From assembly GCA_032718865.1 (NCBI GenBank), contig JALUTQ010000030.1:186001-250000 (forward strand): 64,000 bases of DNA, in the 5' to 3' direction. Below, piece after piece: positions 59,263 through 64,000 of the stretch (the first letter of the stretch is position 1; each line of letters begins with the position of its first letter). Origin of the DNA: Tilletia caries (lineage: Eukaryota > Basidiomycota > Exobasidiomycetes > Tilletiales > Tilletiaceae). Under the pieces are notes generated by a model, which saw only the letters and a program-made list of their open reading frames with translations, was not told where the DNA came from and did not search any database. Both the position numbers and the translations under genes were made by a program.

Positions 59263-60496
59263 ATGATCCAGACCAGCGTCACCCTCAACCGACCCGAAGT
59301 TGAGCTTGCATCGCAGCGATTCTCCGCCTGGGTTCCCTCCTCATCCGTCAACGTGCCCAGAGCCACCAGGAGCTCCACAAAGATCGTACGAGACGTCACT
59401 TTGGCCGCTTTCGCAGCAGGAACACAGTCCAATTACAGTGCGGCCATTGCGCAGTGGCATAAGTACTGCGACGACCACAGAATCAAAGAGAGGGATCGAG
59501 AGCCGGCAGCAGCACATCTGGTCGAGCACTGGGTCTCGCTGCACGCCGGCGACAAGCGCGGGAAGTCGTTGAGCGACTGGATCTGCGGCCTCAAGGCGTG
59601 GCATACAGTCAACCACTTGCCCTGGCTCCCCAGTGAAGACCGCCTCGCACTCATAAGGCGAGGAGTGGCGAACCTTCAGCCCCCAGCCCGACCAAAGCGA
59701 GACCCCATGACGATACAATGGCTCGACAGATTGTCGCTGGCGGCCGACTCCAAAGACGCGGCCGAGGTTGCCGTGGTGGCTGCCGCTGCGACTGGGTTTT
59801 GGGGCCTGTGCCGCTTAGGCGAGCTGGTCTCGAGCACAGACAAGGCTCAGCAGTTTCACAACATCACAAGGGCCCAGGCCACCGAGTCCAAGGTCTTCGG
59901 CGGTGTCCCGACTATGACGCTGAACCTGCCGCGCACAAAGACCCACGCCCAGGGAGACACGGTGGTCATTGCCCACCAGAAGGAGGAGTGCGACCCCATC
60001 AGGCTCCTACGTCTGCATCTGCAGCAGTCCCCATGCGCATCAAAGGAAGCAGAGAAGAGCACTCCTCTCTTTGCGTACCGCGACAAGGAATCGCTCACCC
60101 CCCTTTACCCGCACCAAGTTCATCAGCACCATCGGCGCAATTGGCAAGCGAGCAGGCCTCGGCCCGCTCCACGGTCATTCGATGAGGATCGGAGGCTGCA
60201 CAGCCTTGCTCACGCGTGGTATGCCTCCCGACCGCGTGCAGCTCCACGGCCGATGGTCGGGAGACTCATTCAAGCGCTACATCAGAGATCACGCGGCAGT
60301 CATGGCACCATACCTCGTCATCAATCATGTTGCCTCCGATCGGCTTCACAGGCTACTTCCCGCCGAATGGCCACCTGCCGCCCTCACTACAACAACCAAC
60401 CAAGATGGGCCAACGCCACCGCCCGGTCAAGACCTGTCGTCGCGCGCGCGAGGACGTCAGACGCCCCTTCGCACTCCAAACAAGGGGGGACGCTGA
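59263..60496 (+). CDS. tyrosine recombinase of the YR retrotransposon (one-base frame break)
   Basis: Starts in frame at ATG 59,263 (MIQTSVTLNRP) or somewhat upstream. An N-terminal SAM-like core-binding domain (AAGTQSNYSAAIAQWHKYCD) is followed by the catalytic domain: Arg in LCRLGELVSS (about 59,811), then HGHSMRIGG, HGRWSGDSFKRYIRDHA with the His-x-x-Arg, second His and nucleophilic Tyr. These catalyse strand exchange to integrate circular cDNA. The His/Arg/Tyr half is in the next frame: a C6 run at about 60,098-60,103 appears one base too long. So this copy may be recombination-dead, or the run is a sequencing error. The stop is at 60,494. Confidence 0.8.
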
Positions 60497-60718
60497 CAAC
60501 AGGTCGACCGAGAGCGGCGATGTCCGACCCTCGGGGCAAGCAATGCAACGAGAGTCTGGCCCACATAAAGCGTGAGTAAAATATCACATCAGAACCTTTC
60601 CCCTACCACCACCACGAACGGGCACCACCGAGTCTCTGGTGCGAAGGCTGGAAGCGGAAGGGAAAGGCAGACGCGAAACGCTCGGGCCAGCACGACATCC
60701 ATCACCCTGCACACCACC

Positions 60719-62224
60719 ATGTCGAAGATTCAGCTTCATGTCGTATTGAATCCGGCCTCAGGGTTGCCTGGACTCTCCCGCACGCTGTTCGAGAACCAGA
60801 TCGCCCCGCTTCTCGTCCAGCACTCTCACATCAACGTCGTCAAACATGAGACTCGGTCTGAGGGCGACGGTGTCCGTATTGGACGAGAGGTGAGGGATGC
60901 CATTGCTCAATCCTTCTCCCCGTTTCCGACAGTGTACACCGTCTTACTCGGAGGGGATGGGACGACGCATGAGTTCCTCAACGGCCTCATCCTGAAGGAG
61001 GAAGACTCGGAATCGAGCGAGGCGTCGCTGATCGATGTCCAACTTGCTGTGGTCCCAACGGGAACAGCGAATGCGCTTTACGCGGGTCTCTACCCACCTG
61101 GTTCGGAGGGCACTCATGAGTCCAGCGATGGTCAGGGCGAACACGATTGGCGACTTCGCTCGGTCCGTGCCCTGCTCAACTCTCTCAAGATGACCGATGC
61201 CAATTCAACGACCGCGCCACCGTCCGCGCTTGTCCCACTCACCCTGACGCGAACCTCGGCCACTCCCGTCCGGAGTGGCGATGGCGATAACGAAGGACCA
61301 GGATCGAGCCAAAGGACTTCGCTGGCACATATCATCACCTCGCACGCTCTCCATGCCGCCATTCTGCACGACTCGGAAGCTCTCCGAGCCGAATTCCCGG
61401 GAATCGAACGATTCAAAATGGCAGCGCAGAAGAACGCGACGGTCTGGGTCTCCGGCAAACTCGTCCTGAAGCCGTCGAGTGCGGGCACTCTGAGTGTGTA
61501 CGATCCGACGACGGACGGATTCCAGACGCTTTCTGAGGATAAGGCGACGTTGGAGGGTCCGTTCCTCTACCTTGCCGCTCTGACGACAGATAGGCTTGAG
61601 CCGACTTTTGTCCCGGGACCGTTCTCTGTCACGGCTGCTCTGTCGCGCGCAGAGTCTTCGAGTGGAAGTACGAATCCTCACCCACGGCCGCCGTCTTCTC
61701 TCGACATCGTCGCTATCCGACCTTTGCGCAGTCCCGCTGTCTCATCATCCGCTGCCTCGTCGTCGTCGCCATCATGGGCGACGAGCGACGCGGCACAGGA
61801 TGTCCGACTTCAATTCGCGCTCGGAGCTCTGACCAAGATCACACAGCTCATGTACGACAATGGCAAGCATGTGTACCTGACCTATCCTGCATCATCGGGC
61901 GGCTCAAGTTCAACAGAAGGTGGAGAATCGAAGACGGCCGTTCAAGAAGAAGTCCTTGAGGAGCGCGGGTCCGGTGTTGCAGTGGTCGAGTACTTCCGGT
62001 GCGGCGGATACGAGTGGCAACCAGTGAGTTCAGACTTCAGCCCCGCCCAAAAGCCCGAGTTGTTTTTCCCTTACCCGCTTACCATTTCGCCCAAACCCTT
62101 TCCCCAGGCAGCTGATGATGCGCAAGCGAAGCTCACATGCATCGACGGCACTGTACTGCGCGCGAGCAAGACGGAGGTCGAAGTGCTTCACGATTGGGCT
62201 GATAAGGTCGGGGTTTGGCGCTGA
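60719..62224 (+). CDS. diacylglycerol/sphingoid-base kinase-fold lipid kinase, copy B
   Basis: Two exons (60719-62023, 62108-62224) give 473 residues, colinear with copy A: VVLNPASG, GGDGTTHEFLNG (78-89) and VPTGTANAL (112-120) are intact. Differences from copy A include Val for Met before VPTG, Asp for Glu in SEDKATLEG, GlyGly for AspAla in the Ser-rich segment near the C-terminus, and His for Arg in EVLHDWADK. The intron is 84 nt here and has no in-frame stop, so an unspliced transcript would keep the frame and add 28 residues. Only 71 bases of the native upstream region remain; the rest is separated from it by the retroelement, so its promoter may now be element-derived. Confidence 0.85.
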   Translation: MSKIQLHVVLNPASGLPGLSRTLFENQIAPLLVQHSHINVVKHETRSEGDGVRIGREVRDAIAQSFSPFPTVYTVLLGGDGTTHEFLNGLILKEEDSESSEASLIDVQLAVVPTGTANALYAGLYPPGSEGTHESSDGQGEHDWRLRSVRALLNSLKMTDANSTTAPPSALVPLTLTRTSATPVRSGDGDNEGPGSSQRTSLAHIITSHALHAAILHDSEALRAEFPGIERFKMAAQKNATVWVSGKLVLKPSSAGTLSVYDPTTDGFQTLSEDKATLEGPFLYLAALTTDRLEPTFVPGPFSVTAALSRAESSSGSTNPHPRPPSSLDIVAIRPLRSPAVSSSAASSSSPSWATSDAAQDVRLQFALGALTKITQLMYDNGKHVYLTYPASSGGSSSTEGGESKTAVQEEVLEERGSGVAVVEYFRCGGYEWQPVSSDFSPAQKPELFFPYPLTISPKPFPQAADDAQAKLTCIDGTVLRASKTEVEVLHDWADKVGVWR

Positions 62225-63046
62225 AGAACGTCCCCTATCTGTCGGCTGCGCGTCGCGTCTTTTTCCGGTGTTGGCACCGGAAGTCAGAAGATCTACCTTA
62301 TGGTTTGACCATTCGGACCTGCACCAGGGTCGCTTCAATGAATCTCGAAAGGCAGCGCTACCAGCAGGGCCCAGCCGGCCGGCGGGCAGCCCCCAGGACC
62401 CAGATCCGCTCCTCTCTTTCCCTATCGGACCCCCGTTACCCTGTGTTTCTCGCGAACTTTATCCTTCACTTATTCAGGCATTTGCAGCCGTGGTGAGCTC
62501 AGCGTTCAGGCGTTCATCGTTCATCGTTCATCGTTCATCAGGCGCGCAGGCCTCAGGCGATGAGTGTCTCCGAGCATTACTGCCGTTCCAGATTCCCGGC
62601 TTCCAGATTCCAGATTCCCAGCACGCAGCAGCGACGGCGTGAATTTGGGACAGTGGGGGGGGGTAGGGACAGAGCCGACAGGGCGAAACCGGAGCAGTTG
62701 TCAAGCGAGGTACCAGCGGCCAGTAACAATTGCCAGGGCGCAGTCAATATAACGCCTCTTCCGGATGAATTGGATTGCTTCCACTACTACTTCTTGCTGC
62801 AAACTTCTCGGCTGTCGACGGCGGGCGTACCTTCCGGCTTCTTTCCTTCCGCGCCTCTGTCGTCTGACCTGCTGCCAGTGGACAGCGTGAACGGTAACAT
62901 AAATAAAAGGAGTGTTCCTGCTGACTTTTCCCCCCTCTTCAGCATCTGCTTATACTTCTCCTCTTCTATTCATCCCAGCCCTATCACTCTCCCCAGTCTT
63001 CCTCTACATATACCCTCATCCCCCACCCACCAACAAAGCATCAACC
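62225..63046. other. kinase B 3' region and secreted peptide B promoter
   Basis: Matches 17,476-18,288 inverted. It contains repeated TTCATCGTTCATCG-type short units at about 62,511-62,540 and the TATA-like element at 62,899. Confidence 0.6.
62899..62908 (+). promoter_or_regulatory. TATA-like element of secreted peptide copy B
   Basis: ATAAATAAAA about 140 bases before the ATG at 63,047; identical in position to copy A. Confidence 0.5.
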
Positions 63047-63383
63047 ATGCAGTTCAAGCTCGCCGCCCTCTTCGTCGCCCTCGTCTCCGCCACGGCCGTC
63101 ATGGCCACCCCTTCGCCTGCCCCCGCTGGCTCGCTGGCCCAATACGACGCATCCCTCACGGGCGGACTTGCGATTATTCGCGACTGCCACGTTTGCCGAG
63201 AATGCTCGTACGTATTTTCCCGGAATCCTTGAGGGGCTCGTTATGTGACCATGTTGGATGATATGACGCGAGGGGCTGCCGCTGACCACCTGTGCTTCTC
63301 CTTTCCGCTGTCCTTTCTCTCACAGGAACGGCTCATCGTGCTGTGGTGGCTGCTCCAAGCCTAACGGGTGCTGCCCTGCTTGA
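63047..63383 (+). CDS. small secreted cysteine-rich protein, copy B
   Basis: Two exons (63047-63207, 63326-63383) give 72 residues, with the same predicted protein as copy A at 17,139: signal peptide LAALFVALVSATAVMA, then CHVCRECS joined to NGSSCCGGC and GCCPA. Conservation of the protein while the intron and leader carry substitutions hints at constraint. It ends about 200 bases before the right edge of the duplicated block. Confidence 0.8.
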
Positions 63384-63586
63384 AGGGGAGGATCGTCCAC
63401 GACCGACTCCTCGAAGATCTGTTCGTCTCCCTCTGCCGTCACCGCAATCGAAGCAACCACCGACGCTGCCACTCGTTCCTTCCTCCCGCCTGGCTGTTGT
63501 GCCAAAGTTCTCAACTTGAGCGAGACCTACCATGTCCGCCTTCCTTCGCCTCACGGCCTGGATTTGATGCTCGTGCGGCTCTCAGC

Positions 63587-64000
63587 CACACCTTCCTGTC
63601 CCGTTTCTTTTCCGACCGACAGAGCGCGCAGAGTGTTGACCGATCCTCCACTGGCGGGGTCCCCTGCAGCCCTGATCCTAGTCGCTATTACAGAGGAAGG
63701 AGAGCGAGCGAGAAAGGCCTACACTTCCATACAACAAGCCGAAGCGGTTTGCTGAGGTACTCCTTTCACTTCTCGTTGTCAAACAGCACGCGGCGATGGG
63801 CCGATCTTAGCACGAACAAGATGTGCATTATTGAAGGATCTGAGAGATGGGGAGGTGACGGCGACGGATAGAAGCAGAAGGGGGAGAACGAGGTGGAGGG
63901 ATTGCTTGTTACGCGAGTGCCTGTGCCAAGTCACAAGGCGAAAAAGGACGGACACAAGCGATGCTCGAGGTTGAGTGGGGCCTGGAAGCGTATTCGGAGC
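63587..64000. repeat. inverted copy of 36,506-36,918
   Basis: Sequence matches the reverse complement of the region between the 12-Cys secreted gene and the chitinase, up to the end of the window, so the duplicate of the 12-Cys gene may follow just outside. No gene recognised within it. Confidence 0.9.

Larger units (their letters stand above)
55211..60647 (+). mobile_element. DIRS/Ngaro-type tyrosine-recombinase retrotransposon
   Basis: A 5437-base insertion defined exactly by comparison with copy A, where its flanks are contiguous between 19,864 and 19,865. The coding order is gag (zinc-knuckle) - reverse transcriptase/RNase H - tyrosine recombinase, each in a different frame. There is no integrase, no protease and no long terminal repeat. 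That set defines YR retrotransposons; no methyltransferase domain is seen, which fits Ngaro better than DIRS. AGG occurs both in the left flank and as the last three bases of the insert, so the ends are ambiguous by 3 bases and no longer target duplication exists. A short inverted match (GACTCGGTGG at 55,254-55,263 versus 60,625-60,634) lies near the two ends. Split direct repeats typical of the group were not found by eye. Confidence 0.9.
53160..63586. repeat. segmental duplication copy B, interrupted by a retroelement
   Basis: Inverted copy of 16,936-21,913 carrying the aldehyde dehydrogenase, lipid kinase and secreted peptide in plus orientation. It is split by the 5437-base insertion 55,211-60,647. 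Without the insertion it is about 4.99 kb versus 4.98 kb for copy A. Both outer edges fall at the same point of the sequence otherwise contiguous at 36,918/36,919. Confidence 0.95.

Noticed and set aside
55774..60579. A single 1601-residue protein spanning the retroelement
   Set aside because: Only its 3' part (from about 59.2 kb) is recognisable recombinase; under gag and RT it is an overlapping frame without domains.

Overview
The window is nuclear DNA of a filamentous or dimorphic basidiomycete fungus. Genes are GC-rich and interrupted by many short GT..AG introns (about 50-110 nt), often with CT- or C-rich tracts. Both strands are densely used. The proteins are fungal: a Tul1/Dsc ubiquitin ligase, Gfa1, a two-domain Fex fluoride exporter, a GH18 chitinase and tiny cysteine-rich secreted proteins. 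I cannot fix the class; Ustilaginomycotina or Pucciniomycotina would both fit. No tRNA, rRNA or CRISPR was seen.

Positions 1-15.4 kb and 22-34 kb hold ordinary housekeeping genes: UTP25 (+), ARPC5 (-), GFA1 (-), an AP-1/clathrin accessory-like acidic protein (+), TUL1 (+), the fluoride exporter FEX (+), an 1818-residue disordered RING-H2 protein (-), ARP3 (+) and a 621-residue disordered acidic protein (-). Two of the seven Arp2/3 subunits (ARPC5, ARP3) lie 26 kb apart.

Positions 15.5-21.9 kb hold secreted cysteine-rich peptide genes followed by a three-gene block on the minus strand: a 72-residue cysteine-rich secreted peptide, a diacylglycerol-kinase-fold lipid kinase, and an aldehyde dehydrogenase. 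The whole block (16,936-21,913, 'copy A') recurs inverted at 53,160-63,586 ('copy B'). Copy B carries a 5.4-kb tyrosine-recombinase retrotransposon (DIRS/Ngaro type: gag with zinc knuckles, RT-RNase H, tyrosine recombinase) between the dehydrogenase and the kinase. The sequences flanking copy B are an inverted copy of 36.5-36.95 kb, so the locus at 36,918/36,919 looks like the unoccupied form of the copy B integration site.

Positions 35.9-38.5 kb hold a 96-residue cysteine-rich secreted protein and a secreted GH18 chitinase. Positions 39-46.5 kb hold two tandem, diverged paralogues of a roughly 990-residue protein with a possible nucleotidyltransferase-like core. Both are disrupted by one-base homopolymer differences. 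A poorly preserved multi-exon region (47.0-47.9 kb) and a large TPR-like helical protein (48.8-51.7 kb) follow. This 35-64 kb part has the character of a fast-evolving accessory region: secreted proteins, tandem duplicates, a segmental duplication and a retroelement.

All exon structures were inferred by reading splice signals and checking that the reading phase closes; none rests on transcript data.
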